Origin: Pararge aegeria
Lineage: Eukaryota; Arthropoda; Insecta; Lepidoptera; Nymphalidae
Reading direction: 5' to 3'
DNA length: 64,000 nucleotides
Assembly (NCBI RefSeq): GCF_905163445.1
Contig: NC_053190.1
Location: 6,450,501-6,514,500, forward strand
Positions 10,120 through 20,940 of the stretch are shown here, piece by piece (position 1 is the first letter of the stretch; each line of letters starts with the position of its first letter). The notes below the pieces were generated by a model that worked only from the letters and a program-made list of their open reading frames with translations, did not search any database and had not been told where the DNA came from. Position numbers and translations under genes: made by a program.

Positions 10120-10304
10120 ACCGCCATGCTTATTTCTGCGGCCAAGCAGCATTTCTGTTCAAAGAGCGTGGTTTACGGTTTAATTAGAGGCGCATGATCT
10201 GTAAGAGTTAAACCTCAGGTTGATGAACACACCGCGGCATTTGAAGGACGGGTTTCTTGCATGCCGAGTGTCACTCTGTTTAAAGGCGATGGTTTCCTTC
10301 CTCC

Positions 10305-10596
10305 AACCCATTGCCGGTCCACTACAGAGCACGAGTCTCTGAGAAGGGGTTAAGGCCGTAGTAGACCGCGCTAGCCCTGTGCGGATTGGTGGGCTCCACA
10401 CAGCTTTGCGAACATTATGAAGAACTCTCAGATATGCAGGTTTCACGATGTTTTTTCACCGTTGAAGCATGGATATTTTAATTTATTAAAAAGCACATAA
10501 CTCAGAAAAGTCAGATGTGCGTGCTGGGTATCAAACTCGGGCCCCCGAAAGCGAAGTCGAGCTCCTACCCGATGCGCTATCACCGCTTCGCAATTA
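10305..10596 (-). repeat. GTGATAGCGCA-type tRNA-derived SINE
   Basis: On the minus strand the head reads GCGGTGATAGCGCATCGGGT (A box) near 10594, with a B-box region near 10545-10530. The body contains TGCATATCTGAGAGTTCTTC and TAGTGGACCGGCAATGGGTT. Sister copies: 26762-27064, 31196-31480, 32462-32704, 33640-33735, 56385-56560. Confidence 0.75.
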
Positions 10597-11146
10597 TTAC
10601 TGACATACTAATACCAAGAATACCTATCAGCGCTATGTAATTAATGTTTTTTCACCGTAGCCTTTAAAGAGGCAAGGAATAGTAGTTTTTGCTCTCTTTA
10701 ATTACTAACTAACATTTTATTATGCTTTTTTTTTTACACAATTAAGGAAATTACTGTTAACACTAATGAATTTACACGAATGAGTAGGCACTAAGAAAAA
10801 TAATTTCCCAAAACTGTATGGTATGCAGTACTTTTACGCATCTATTCAGTGCAAACCACTACTATAGCGTAGCGTTTCGTATGAGGTCTGTTTTGTGTTT
10901 CCATACGTAATGGAAGGATGGGATATTTAGTATTCGCATACCTACCGAATATACATAAAAAATCATAGCTTATAAGTTATGGTCTGCTCCGCCCCGCGGC
11001 TTCAACCGCGGTAAATAGAGGATGAAAACTAAAATATCTACTTAATAGAAACGGATATAAATGAGTCCTCACTATCGTCTTACATATCGTCTGCGAATGG
11101 TGCAGAACGCCTTTGTGGAGTTGAGTTTACGCTTTTACAACATGTC

Positions 11147-11347
11147 CAGTGGCGTGTATAGAGGGTATGCACAGGGTATACAGATGACATAAAGTGAAGA
11201 AAATCGAGTAATAAATCTTATAAATACTTAAGGCTTTTTATAACTCTTACAATGCCTATTTTTAAGTTTTTTAGAACTCGTACCGGACTCGTATCTTCAT
11301 TTTATATCATCTGCATACCCTGTGCATACCCTCTATGCACGCCACTG
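11147..11347. mobile_element. hAT-like MITE, 201 bp, with 44-bp inverted ends
   Basis: Left arm 11147-11190 starts CAGTGGCGTGTATAGAGGG. Right arm 11304-11347 is its reverse complement with 3 mismatches in 44. Flanking 8-mers AACATGTC and CCAATGTC agree at 5 positions, compatible with a decayed duplication. The ends share CAGTGGCGTGCATAGA with the smaller element at 9984. Confidence 0.75.
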
Positions 11348-11404
11348 CCAATGTCTATAAGCACATTTAATACAGCGAGGTTACTATACATTTAGTGAAT
11401 TTCT

Positions 11405-11622
11405 TAATGACAAGGTAGATTGGAAGCAGTTAGCTCCGCTCTCATCTCCCGCAAGAAAATTGATTGTAAATGTTAATGTTGGAAAAGAGCAGCTACTGAC
11501 TTCCTCGCCGGCTCTTCTCGGGAGAATCTGCTTTTCGAACCGGTGGTAGAGTCACTACAAAAAGCAAAACTTCGCGTTTGTTATAAAGAAGGCCTTCTTG
11601 AAATAAATGAACTTTGAATTTG
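11405..11622 (+). repeat. LINE 3'-UTR fragment (AAATAAATGAACTTTGAAT tail)
   Basis: Contains GGAAGCAGTTAGCTCCGCTC, AACCGGTGGTAGAGTCACTA and CTTGAAATAAATGAACTTTG. A close copy is at 26075-26322; more distant ones are at 50740-50930 (plus) and 28805-29035 (minus). Confidence 0.65.
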
Positions 11623-11672
11623 TGGTAATACTATATTACCTGGTATAGGTAATTAAGCTGTTTTAAATACAT

Positions 11673-11908
11673 ATTGGATAGAAGCAGCGCTTTGCGGAAA
11701 TCCATAATATATTATGAGAATTAAGCTTAATTTGCTATACTCCGCGAACAGCAGGGGAATCTGTATGGTGTTATTTATAATTTCTTCAATCCGTATACTC
11801 CACACCAAACGGATCCTCGGCAATGTACCCTCTACACACGTTTCGCTCCGAAACCGGAGCATCCTCAGGAGATGTTGACTTTACAATGAATAATTGTTAA
11901 GTAAATCT
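11673..11908 (+). repeat. ATTGGATAGAAGCAG-type inverted-repeat element
   Basis: Starts ATTGGATAGAAGCAGCGC. It contains TTTGCTATACTCCGCGAACA, the hairpin TTTCGCTCCGAAACCGGAGC and CATCCTCAGGAGATGTTGAC. Other members are at 15983-16045, 20492-20670 and 59453-59683. The right end in the last copy is the reverse complement of this left end, so the complete unit has inverted termini. Confidence 0.6.
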
Positions 11909-11995
11909 TTTTTTTTTGGAAGGTCACTTGCCGCTAACCACCACCTGCTAGGTTGCTACGGCATCAGCTAAATGTGTCGCCTTTTATACCTTTCG

Positions 11996-12025
11996 TACCC
12001 CTACCCCCCCTACCCCCCTACCCTT
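11996..12025. repeat. C-rich simple repeat (CCCCCTA units)
   Basis: Imperfect repeats of CCCCCTA/CCCTAC. Confidence 0.75.
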
Positions 12026-12074
12026 CCTTATTCATCTCAGCCCCTCCCATCTCATTAGTGACTCTGAATATATT

Positions 12075-12159
12075 CAATAGAGGCAAAGTTGATAAATTTA
12101 TTTGTTCGTTTAGCAATTGCTAAACGAATACAATAGAGGTGAAATTGATAAATTTATTT
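12075..12159. repeat. 29-bp direct repeats flanking a 24-bp perfect palindrome
   Basis: 12075-12103 and 12131-12159 are near-identical direct copies (3 mismatches), each starting CAATAGAGG and ending TTGATAAATTTATTT. Between them 12105-12128 is a perfect palindrome with half-site TTCGTTTAGCAA. Possibly the residue of a transposition event. Confidence 0.7.
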
Positions 12160-12572
12160 CATACAACAAATAGCAGAACAAATTCGCCTACCCACTGTGC
12201 TCTCACCGCTACGCTTTAAGTTTTTCATTAATAGATTTCGGTAATCTGTAATTTATTGTGAATTAACTCAATATTCTGCCATATCATACCTAACAATTGT
12301 AATTAGATAGGTAAGACATTTCCTTTGCGGCAGGAATTGTAATTGCACTGTAAGGCTGACTGCACACGAGACATTCTAACTGATTCGTACCGCACAGAAT
12401 GTATAGTGTGACTATGTATGTATTAGCGTGAAGTACTTTCTAAGTACTAGCAGTTTCCTGTGAATTGTTACGTAATTTTTATTTTTTTTAATGCTGCAAA
12501 AAATCTATATATATATATAGTATAGGATATAGTTTGCTTCCTGAACATAGCATATTTTGAGTCTGGCAATAC

Positions 12573-12925
12573 CCTTTATTCCTGGAACAAAAAGTAGGCT
12601 ATATCCATCTCCAACATGCTCCATCTCCACAAACTACTTATATAAACGCAAAATTTCGCCAAGATCAGTGCGAAAGTTGTGCAACAAATGCTATATTTTA
12701 AAAATTCTACGTGAACGTGTTCTTTCTTAGTGCTTTTGCGGGATAAATCTACGTCCATATTCATAACGATGTAAGCTATACATATATGTGCTAAATTTCA
12801 TCAATATCAGTGCAGTGCCTGAGCCGAACGTAGCTAATAATGCAACATAATGTAAATCTCCCAGGAATGTTACCCTGGTGCTTTTCTGGAATAAAAAGTA
12901 TCTTATGATCTCCATGTTTGTGTTT
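12573..12925. repeat. Diverged tandem units of a TAGCTGT-type repeat interior
   Basis: GGAACAAAAAGTAGGCTATA at 12582 and GGAATAAAAAGTATCTTATG at 12889 are related, as are AAATTTCGCCAAGATCAGTG and AAATTTCATCAATATCAGTG. Short open frames here on the minus strand resemble one another only because of this duplication. Confidence 0.5.
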
Positions 12926-13065
12926 CATTTATTTGGTTTTTACATATAGGTACGTATATGTGTTGTCTATGGCTAAGGTTAACGGAGAGTTTTAAGTATA
13001 AAAGGTATATAAACTTTAATAGCAGGGTTGTTGGGTTTCGAGCAGGCTAGGAAGACGTTTAATAA

Positions 13066-13110
13066 TAGATTTTTTTCTCCATTAAAAGTCTTATTGGAGA
13101 AAAAAATCTA
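13066..13110. repeat. Perfect 16-bp inverted repeat, 13-base loop
   Basis: Arms 13066-13081 and 13095-13110 are exact reverse complements (TAGATTTTTTTCTCCA). No flanking duplication recognised. Confidence 0.8.
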
Positions 13111-14989
13111 AAGAGCGTTTGCAGTGTTTTCGTGCAATATATATAGATACAATAAATTATATGCCACTGAGTAGGCAGTATCCGTATGTGAGGTCTGCCT
13201 TAAGCGTGTGTTGGCGAAGATAATATTAATAATTGACGATGACTGGACGTAATTCAATACTGTGATTGTACCCACTAATAATATATGTATCTGACAGCAC
13301 TTTCATGGCTATAAAATTAGCATACAACATATAAATAATGCAATTATAAAAAAAACCAGGCCGACTTTAGCTTCGATCGCGAACTTAGGAATGCAATGGG
13401 AAAAAAGCACCGTCGGCGCGAGGTGCATTGGCAGTAGTGCGTATTTATAATATGTCTATGCCCTAAAGAAATTCTCCTATGAAAGTGGAGGAGCAGCAGC
13501 AAGAGCAGTAGGCTGATGATGCTCTAAAAACCCTTGCTTGGTTTGCCTTTGAGAACCGATGGACGTTGAGATGACCCCCAAAGTGATAGAATTGTGAACC
13601 CATACCGATGAGATTTCATCACACTGTTAGTATACTCCTTCACAAGATGGGCCACCAAACTTGTCATCGAAGTCGCGTCGAGTGCTGAATCTGGGCAAAA
13701 CAAGTCTGCGAGCGGACTTTGGACCTCCCTACACGAACGCAGCTCATTTTCTAAATGTGTAGAGATTTCGAAACCGAAAACCTATGTAGAAATAATAAAA
13801 CGGTCTTAATAGGTGGAGCGTTGAATAGGTCACTAAAAACAAGGTACCTTCAGAGAATAATAAAATATAAATCATCGATTTTAGTTGTTCAATTTCTCCT
13901 TTTTAGCTTAATTATTATAGTAATTAGTTTATTCGCCAATGGCGAGCTGCCTCTATTGACAGACAAGGGTGCCTCATTAAAAACTTAAACCGCAAAATTT
14001 ATACCTTGAAATAGGTACACATTGTATTGGAACTTATTTATTGGACAAAAGAAGTTTATGCATACAGCCAGTCAGACTATTGAACTCCTGTCGGATTCTG
14101 TTTAAAAAAAATCTGTTCTTGGCATAACACATTATTACACTTACAATTAAACATTACGCACATATATTTTAAGAAAAATATGTCAGAGATATTTCAGCGG
14201 ATAAGATTTTATATATTGGCAATAATAAAACAACAAACCTAAATAGCAGTTTCATTTTTGTGCCTTTTGGAGTAGAGACTTTGGGACCGTGGGGTCCGGA
14301 GGCACGAGCTCTTTTAAAGAATTATAAAAAGGGTTATCGAGTCCACTGGTGATCATAGAGCGGGCAGTTACCTTGGTCAAAGAATTAGTTTGGCTATCCA
14401 AAGGGGCAATGCTGCCAGCATCTCAGAAACTGTGCCTCGCTTCGGTGGTTTCGAAGACGTTTTAGATTTTATTTAGTTTTACATAGTTTATTTTAGGTTA
14501 TATTTATAAAACAAATTTACGCCAGTACCAAATAATGTTTATTCAGCCTTAAAAAAAATTTGGAATTAATAAAAAAATATTTGAAGATTTGCACATAAAT
14601 TTAAATCAAGAGACTAAAAGTATATTTCAATATTAAATACTTTAATTGAATCTTATTCGAGCATCATTAAAAAAACATTTGAGAATTGAGAACAATTGAG
14701 AACCTCCTCCTTTTTTGTTAGTCGGTTAAAAACTACGTTTTATAAATATATTTAACAATAAATTGCATTAATTTCCGTTCAAAGCTTTTAGAAAAAGGAC
14801 TTTAGATTTAATCAGTAGTAATCAGTAGTTCTTAAATAATGATGTTTGACATTTAGTTTTATTGACAACATTTTTAGTAACGATTTTGAAAAGGGTTTGT
14901 TATTACCTTATTTTGCGACTTTAAATAGGTATTAATGGTCAAACAACAATAGTTTAATGTGTATTTCACTGATTTAGATTATAAGTAGG
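13111..14989. other. Gene-free sequence
   Basis: A GAGGAGCAGCAGCAAGAGCA stretch lies near 13486, and AATTGAGAACAATTGAGAAC near 14690. A 77-codon frame at 13755 has no recognisable motif. No other feature seen. Confidence 0.4.
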
Positions 14990-15745
14990 GGAGACTGGGT
15001 ACGGTTTAAACAGACGACGGTTGAAACAAAGCAAATATCTCGCGAGCTATTCGTGGTTAGGTTAAGGGTACAAGACCAAAGCGGACGACAAGTCAAATCA
15101 CAAATTTTAATCTATCGTCGCTTTAACCGTTCCATGCTACAGTGAAGGAGCAGCATTGTGTTTTTTGTCGAAATAGTAAGTATTTTTGATCCTATTTTTT
15201 TAATTATTATGGTTCTGATTAAGTTAGAGTATTAGGAGTTTCTTATCGTTTTTATTGAAGTTTGTAGAATACAGAACAATGATTAGTTTCTATTCAAATT
15301 TATTATCATTTTTACTGTGTACCGTTTTATGCCCCGAAGGGGGATTGGTGACAGTTGAAACAATTTTTGTGGGTACGGTTGAAACAGTTTTTTTTTATAA
15401 TTTTCTTGTTTCTTAGATGCCAAAGGTACGCCAAAGGAGACTACAACAGGTGGGCCCTATGGATCATCAAACTAACACGCTTAAGAAGAATATATAAGCC
15501 TAGTCGCAGAGCTAAAGCTAGTTTCTTATTAATGCTGTTATATCTTAGCTATATAATAGTAAGAAGTACAAAATAAAATATCGTTACAAACATTAAATTA
15601 CAAAAAAGTATCGTCACTATCGGGCTGTTTAAAAATAATGATAGATAAAAATATCATAAAAGACTTGAATGGCATTAAAAAAGTATTTCTGATATTCGAC
15701 TCTACTATTACGAGTCGTAAAGTACCCAAATTGCCCCAAGGTATC
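14990..15745. mobile_element. Candidate DNA element with GGGGAGACTGGG terminus
   Basis: Left boundary GTAGGGGAGACTGGGTACGG at 14989; GGGTACGGTTGAAACA recurs at 15370. A possible right boundary near 15721-15740 reads, in reverse, TACCTTGGGGCAATTTGGGT. A short frame begins ATGCCAAAGGTACGCCAAAG at 15418 just after a TTTCTTAG acceptor-like site, giving a basic start (MPKVRQRR) before it stops. A similar terminus opens the element at 22334. Boundaries are tentative. Confidence 0.35.
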
Positions 15746-15982
15746 TCTGTCAGTCACTGTGAGAATCTGAACTTTCTTATCGGGCTCATAGCGTAGCGAT
15801 CACGTTTCAGAATCATAAGCCATCACTGGAATCATGCACTGTTCGTACAGTTAGGTCAGCAGCTTTCGTATAGCGGATTTTGGTTTCACGAAGTTTTCCT
15901 ATCTGTTTTAAATTCAGCGTTTTAGCCCCTACCTCTATCTCGAAATTGGCAAATTTCAACATGAGCATTAGATATAATTCTA

Positions 15983-16045
15983 ATATTGGATAGAAATAGG
16001 CGAGATTCCATGATATACTATGGAAATTAAGCTTAGTTTGCTATA
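15983..16045 (+). repeat. ATTGGATAGAA-type element, left-end fragment
   Basis: ATTGGATAGAAATAGGCGAG, then GGAAATTAAGCTTAGTTTGC and TATACTC, matching the family at 11673. Confidence 0.5.
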
Positions 16046-16374
16046 CTCTGGTCTCTGAGAAGCCCAAGAACTTATAAAGATTCAACAAATTATAAATTAC
16101 AATATACCTACAGATAAGTATATAATCTAAATGTTGTGTCAACTTATGTTGGGTGTGTGTTCTCCTATTCAGTCACTCTAAGTACTAAGGTGACTCTCTT
16201 ATTAGGGGGGTCAGGGTAGAGTCTCTAGTACAAGAACAACATAGTACAAGTTAGCTTAAATTCACAATCGTAAAATAAAGTACCTGGTTTTTAATCTTTA
16301 TATCTTCGGAATTATTTCAAATAACAGACTTAGTTCAGAATGGGGTCTGTTCATATCTGTAATGTATTATTGGT

Positions 16375-16503
16375 ATTTATGTGTAATATATTCATAAAAA
16401 TATCCATCAGCTATCTCAGTACCTATAACACAAGCTATGCTTACTTTGGGGTTAGATGGTGATGTGTGTATTGTCGTAGTATATTCATTTATTAATTTAT
16501 ATA
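16375..16503 (+). repeat. GGCCGAGTGGCGCA-type SINE, 3' part
   Basis: Contains CATAAAAATATCCATCAGCT, TAACACAAGCTATGCTTACT, TTGGGGTTAGATGGTGATGT and TATTGTCGTAGTATATTCAT with an AT-rich tail. The tRNA-like head is absent. Confidence 0.65.
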
Positions 16504-16554
16504 TAAAAGACTGTTATTTTAAAAAACCTATTCGAAAGATGTGATGCGTGGTAA

Positions 16555-17072
16555 TGACAGATCAGAATACAGATTCACTTCCAGGCTGGAAGAGGAGGCT
16601 CTTCCAGTGGGTGTCGTAAGAGGAGACAATGGGTATCATGCAGAACGGACAGTAGCGTTCTCTGTTATACTACTATATAACTCTGTTATACTACTATATT
16701 TTTGAGGTGTAAGTGGCCCAAATTCCATCATTGCCCCCAAAGTCAACCTCACCTGCGCGTGATGCACCCTGCCAATTTGCAAACGAGGCTCTGACGTTCA
16801 CTGGTCCCCTCTATGGGTCGTTGTGTTTAGATACCGCACAACATAATCCTGATGGTATCTGGCTTCGTGGTAGGATTCATTCATGGATCCGCCTTGCTAG
16901 CGAACGAAATATAATACTAATATATAAAAAATATAAAAAAAAAACTACTATCTACTGCCGACCTACTATCTGCTACGATCACCAATCCGTAAGCCCAGCA
17001 TGGTAATTAAAGGCAAATCCTCAAATTCGTCCAGTTGTGGTTTGTTTTAGGCTAATTGCTGATAATGGTGAT
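16555..17072 (+). repeat. Repeat family shared in inverse with 51235-51450
   Basis: GGTGTCGTAAGAGGAGACAA, CGGACAGTAGCGTTCTCTG and, at the end, AAAGGCAAATCCTCAAATTC correspond to reverse-complement stretches at 51235-51450 (GGGTGTCGTACGAGGCGAGT, AACGGAGAACGGGCAGCATC, GGCAAATCCTTAGGAGAGGC). A 97-codon frame inside is not protein-like. Autonomous source unknown. Confidence 0.45.
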
Positions 17073-17834
17073 GTGATTAATAAAAAATAGTCTAAAAATT
17101 TACAGAATTCTAATACTGATTTAGAAATTATTTAATTGCTAGGTAATACATATACCATAATTAAAATAGCTGCTGTAGATATTCAAAACACCGTAGGTAA
17201 GCATAAAATTGTAATCGTGAAATGTAAAGCAATCTATGAATATTAATTATACCTAAGTACCTACGTATAAATTACTTGGTAAGTACATTAATTTAAGTAT
17301 TAATATATATTCCCCTAACTGTTCTTATAGTTCCAATAGTTCCCCTAACTGTTGGCGAGAGAAAGATTTACAATTATGCATCCATCTAGAAATGTGAACG
17401 AACTGAGTCTGGTGACAGAAGATTAGCCTTACTAATCCTTTATATAAATTAATGATCAATCTGGTTTTTTAGCAAGCAACTGCTGCCAGCATTCTGGGTT
17501 CCCTTCGCGGGCATATCTTGTATAGTGCTATTTATGTTCAATAAGATTAGTCAAAAGAAAGGCGAAATCTAGAAATGTTCAAATGTGATATATAGCATGT
17601 ACCAAAACTGAATTTCAGTATTATTACATACAAAATGTATTCTGGATAAATAATCCCATCGCCATCAGTGACGAATGTCCGATATCTATCTATATAAACA
17701 AACTTACATACAACCTACACTTTCACTTTTATAGTATGGACATTTCTCCTCAATGCTCTTGCATACCAATCGGTTAAATCAATTAAACTTAATGGTTTTT
17801 AATGAACTAAGTTTTCAATGTTGTTCTTTTAAAA

Positions 17835-17896
17835 TTGGTAGGTTTTAATCACGTCTACAGCTGTAGACGTGATCAAAACCTTCGGAAACCTACCAA
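17835..17896. repeat. 40-base palindrome (19 of 20 pairs) with extended arm
   Basis: Centred between 17860 and 17861; half-site TCACGTCTACAG. Pairs run from 17841-17860 to 17861-17880 with one mismatch. TTGGTAGGTTT at 17835-17845 also matches AAACCTACCAA at 17886-17896 in reverse, extending the stem with a small bulge. Confidence 0.85.
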
Positions 17897-18870
17897 CTTC
17901 GGGAACGAAGGAACTGCTCACTAATAAATCACTCGTTATGATTGCAAGGTAATGGTTTAGCAAGGAGTATACTAACTACATATTAATACCTAAGTAAATT
18001 TTAATAGTTTTCCACATACTGAAAAAAATTCTATTGTAGATACCTGTATGTTTATTTTTAGTTGAAGTTCAAAAAAAACACCATCAAGGTTCAAAAAGTT
18101 CTGGATTTGTGTTCAGTAGTCCGGTATTAAGTAGGAAACTATTTCATATGTTTGAAAATACTTATAATATTAAGCATAATAAGTAAAATCATTACTTAAA
18201 AGATGGTAGGTATACCTCAGCTATAAGAACGAGCTTACCTAAATTTATCGTAAATTTTTGTTAATAAAGAATTAATATAAAGGTAAGCGAATTATTTAAA
18301 TTATTTAGAAATACTTACCAACAGTTTTAACATCATTTTTTTTATTGATAATGTTACAATAAAACTTATAACCCTCATTTTTTAATTTATAACCTGGTAT
18401 TTGTTATTTAGTTACCTACTTCTAACTATATATGTCTAAGTTTTTCATTATTTGTCAACTTGCTTACCGTAAAAACTTCACTTAATAACGCAATCCAATC
18501 ACACACGAAATTCAATGTTTCACAATGGGTGTTTTATTAAATAAGTAGAGTTCATACAATATTTACGGTAAAATTTTCACGTGCGAGACAGTTGAGAGAT
18601 ACACGCTCAAGCCGTGTATCGTTCGCGAATTCATGGCGCTAACTGACGCTACTAGTTGGTACTCATCTTGTAATGAGAAAACATTTTTAACTTGAAAAGC
18701 TCTGGCTTCGTAGAGCTTTTCTAAGCGTATGATAATGATAATGGTAATGATATTAAATGGCCCACGAAATGTATTTATGAACGATTTTGGTAGAAAATGT
18801 CATGTTTAGCTTTTTAGTATACTCTTAAGTCTCAGAGGGTGAAAGATTTTTTTTAAATCGTTGATTTAAT
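17897..18870. other. Gene-free AT-rich sequence
   Basis: No coding motif, RNA gene or named repeat seen. Confidence 0.4.
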
Positions 18871-18960
18871 GAACTTACTGGCGCAGCTTTTAGCTATGTG
18901 GTTTCAAGTAGGAGATCCCGGATTCGATCTCCAGCAGCACGGCTAACATAGGCAGGAGAC
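18871..18960 (+). repeat. tRNA-derived SINE head (TGGTCTGGTC body family)
   Basis: CTTACTGGCGCAGCTTTTAG, then AAGTAGGAGATCCCGGATTC and GATCTCC: an A box and a GGATTCGATCTCC B box as in the SINE at 58833. The body after the head is replaced by other repetitive sequence up to about 19215. Confidence 0.55.
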
Positions 18961-19215
18961 AATTATTTCCCGGGGAAAGGATAAAAATTTATCTTCCCCC
19001 ACAGTTTTATCAACTCTCAGTGAATTGGCGCACAAGTGGATATCTGAATATCTAAATAATATATGTAGGTATAATAATAAATATGAGTAAACTTTTCCTA
19101 TTCCATGTCTCCGTGTTTTAGCAGGTGGACACGTTAATTATGACCCTTATCAGGGTATATAATCGGGGGATATAATTATTGTCCCCAGCCTGTGCAAGCT
19201 TTGCTGGGGCAATGT

Positions 19216-20022
19216 GTATTTTTCATTTTGCTTAGGGATGACCAAATACAAATGACATACGGTTATTTCTAGGACTATAAAATAAATAAAATCTAAATAA
19301 AGTTAAGAATGTGTATAAAGTTTAAATAAGATTAAAGAAGCAATATTAGGTTAGCAAGAACTTGCAACTGAAGTTAAATTGCATGTTTCATCCGGCCGAA
19401 ATGTCTAAGGTAGTGAAAACAAATTTCGTTTGAGATTCGTGCTGAGATTGTTTCAGATATATCGATATGAACAAAGTTCAGAGTGGTTCCCCACAACTAG
19501 TCTGCGTATAAATTTTCATGAGATTCCTATACGAATTTCGCTACACAATCAATCCTCACCAACCTATACGACTCGCCCATTGGGCTGTGATTACGTTTGT
19601 TCTGCCCCTGGGAGCTACCTAAGTGTCAAATTCTTATTGATATAAATTGAAAATTGACGGACTTTCATACAAACTTTTCCTGAGTTTAGCGCGTCGTAAC
19701 AAAAGCCATCCCCTAGTAAACTTCTTTGCGGTCGGAATATGTTTAAATCCTGAAACAGGTCCTAACACAATTATTATTTATAAACTTGAATACCAATAAT
19801 TTTCATTGATATAACTCGAAAAATTTAAACTAACGTACACACTTTCATTCCCTGTTGATATTCCCTTAAAGGTAAAAATTTAAAAAGTTAAATTAGCCTT
19901 TAGACAATTCTCAAAAACGACGCCAGCTATTTTCAGTTAATTTAGTCGAATAAAATAAATACAAAGAGTAATAACAAAATACAAAGAGTGTCAAACATAA
20001 AGTCATATGAGCTTAACCCTGT
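19216..20022. other. Gene-free sequence
   Basis: A 71-codon frame at 19430 carries no motif. Small matches to the CCCCTTAGGGG-type repeat interior; nothing else recognised. Confidence 0.35.
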
Positions 20023-20023
20023 A

Positions 20024-20044
20024 CACCCACCCACCCACCCACCC
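20024..20044. repeat. (CCCA)n microsatellite
   Basis: About five CCCA units. Confidence 0.85.
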
Positions 20045-20076
20045 TGTGTTGTCGACAATCGTAGGGCATTTATAAT

Positions 20077-20185
20077 GTTTTTTATTGCACTACAAGTTAG
20101 CTTTTGACCTCAATCCCAACTGTTGGTAAGTGGTGATGCAGTCTAAGATGATAGCGGGCTAATCTGTTAGGGAGTATGATAGTTT
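20077..20185 (-). repeat. LINE/SINE 3' tail copy
   Basis: On the minus strand ATCTTAGACTGCATCACCAC, then TTACCAACAG and GCTAACTTGTAGTGCAAT with an A-rich end. It matches the 3'-UTR of the intact LINE (1665-1735), which reads CATCTTAGGCTGCATCATC. Confidence 0.6.
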
Positions 20186-20394
20186 TTCCAAACCATACAC
20201 CTAAGCGGTTTCTACGCGACATCGTACCTGCACGCTAAACAGTTTGCTTTCCTACCGATGCCTTTGTCGGTCTGGATGTCTGTGTCTGCACTGTTTTTAG
20301 AACAGTGTGAATTTCAGTTATTTCCAGCCATCATTGTGTAGCTAGTGACAGAAAGCTTAATTGAGTTTCTAATTTTATAGTAGTATTAGAGCTT

Positions 20395-20490
20395 TTCGTC
20401 ACAGAGCATGTCCGGGGATGTACCAACTACTGCCTTGCTTATTTATAGCCGCAAAGCAGAAGTGTTGTGTTCTGGTCTGAAGGGTTTCCT
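20395..20490 (+). repeat. TTCTGCCGCAAAGCAG-type repeat fragment
   Basis: CTTGCTTATTTATAGCCGCA, AAGCAGAAGTGTTGTGTTC and TGGTCTGAAGGGTTTCC match the family at 40740-40860. Confidence 0.5.
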
Positions 20491-20491
20491 A

Positions 20492-20670
20492 TGTATTGGA
20501 TAGAAGCAGGTGTTATTTTGCGGAAATCCATAATATATAATGCAAACTAAGCCTATACTCCGCGAACAACAGGGCAATATGTAAGGTGTAATTTATGAAC
20601 TTTTTATTTACTTAACAATTATTTATTGTAAAGTCAACATCTCAAGGAAAGTTCAAATAAAATATCACTT
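20492..20670 (+). repeat. ATTGGATAGAAGCAG-type element, internally deleted
   Basis: Left end ATTGGATAGAAGCAGGTGTT; contains CTATACTCCGCGAACAACAG and, after a deletion of the hairpin part, GTAAAGTCAACATCTCAAGG in reversed order relative to the 11673 copy. Confidence 0.55.
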
Positions 20671-20802
20671 GCTTCATGCCTGAGAGTTGCTTACTTTTGG
20701 GCTAGGTGGCGATGTGGGTATTGTTGGTTGTTTATTCTACTTTACAAGCTTCTATTAGTACACAGAAGAAATATGATTCGTCAAATACTATTAAGTAGTT
20801 TG

Positions 20803-20940
20803 ATTTAATAATCTGTAAGACAATTATATAAGCGAATCGCTGGATGCCACTGGAAACATGTGGCCCAGGATCGTGGAATTCGGAACAAAATACTTAATGT
20901 CCAGCAACGGAAGTCACTTGGTCGAAGTGATGATGACGAT
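20803..20940 (+). repeat. RTE-type LINE 3' coding end, decayed
   Basis: GCGAATCGCTGGATGCCACT, GGCCCAGGATCGTGGAATTC and CAGCAACGGAAG followed by GATGATGACGATG resemble the C-terminal ORF end and GATGA tail of RTE elements. Several stops and shifts. Confidence 0.5.

Noticed and set aside
12576..12915. Two similar 62-codon minus-strand frames
   Set aside because: Likeness comes from duplicated repeat sequence; no start context, motif or splice partner.
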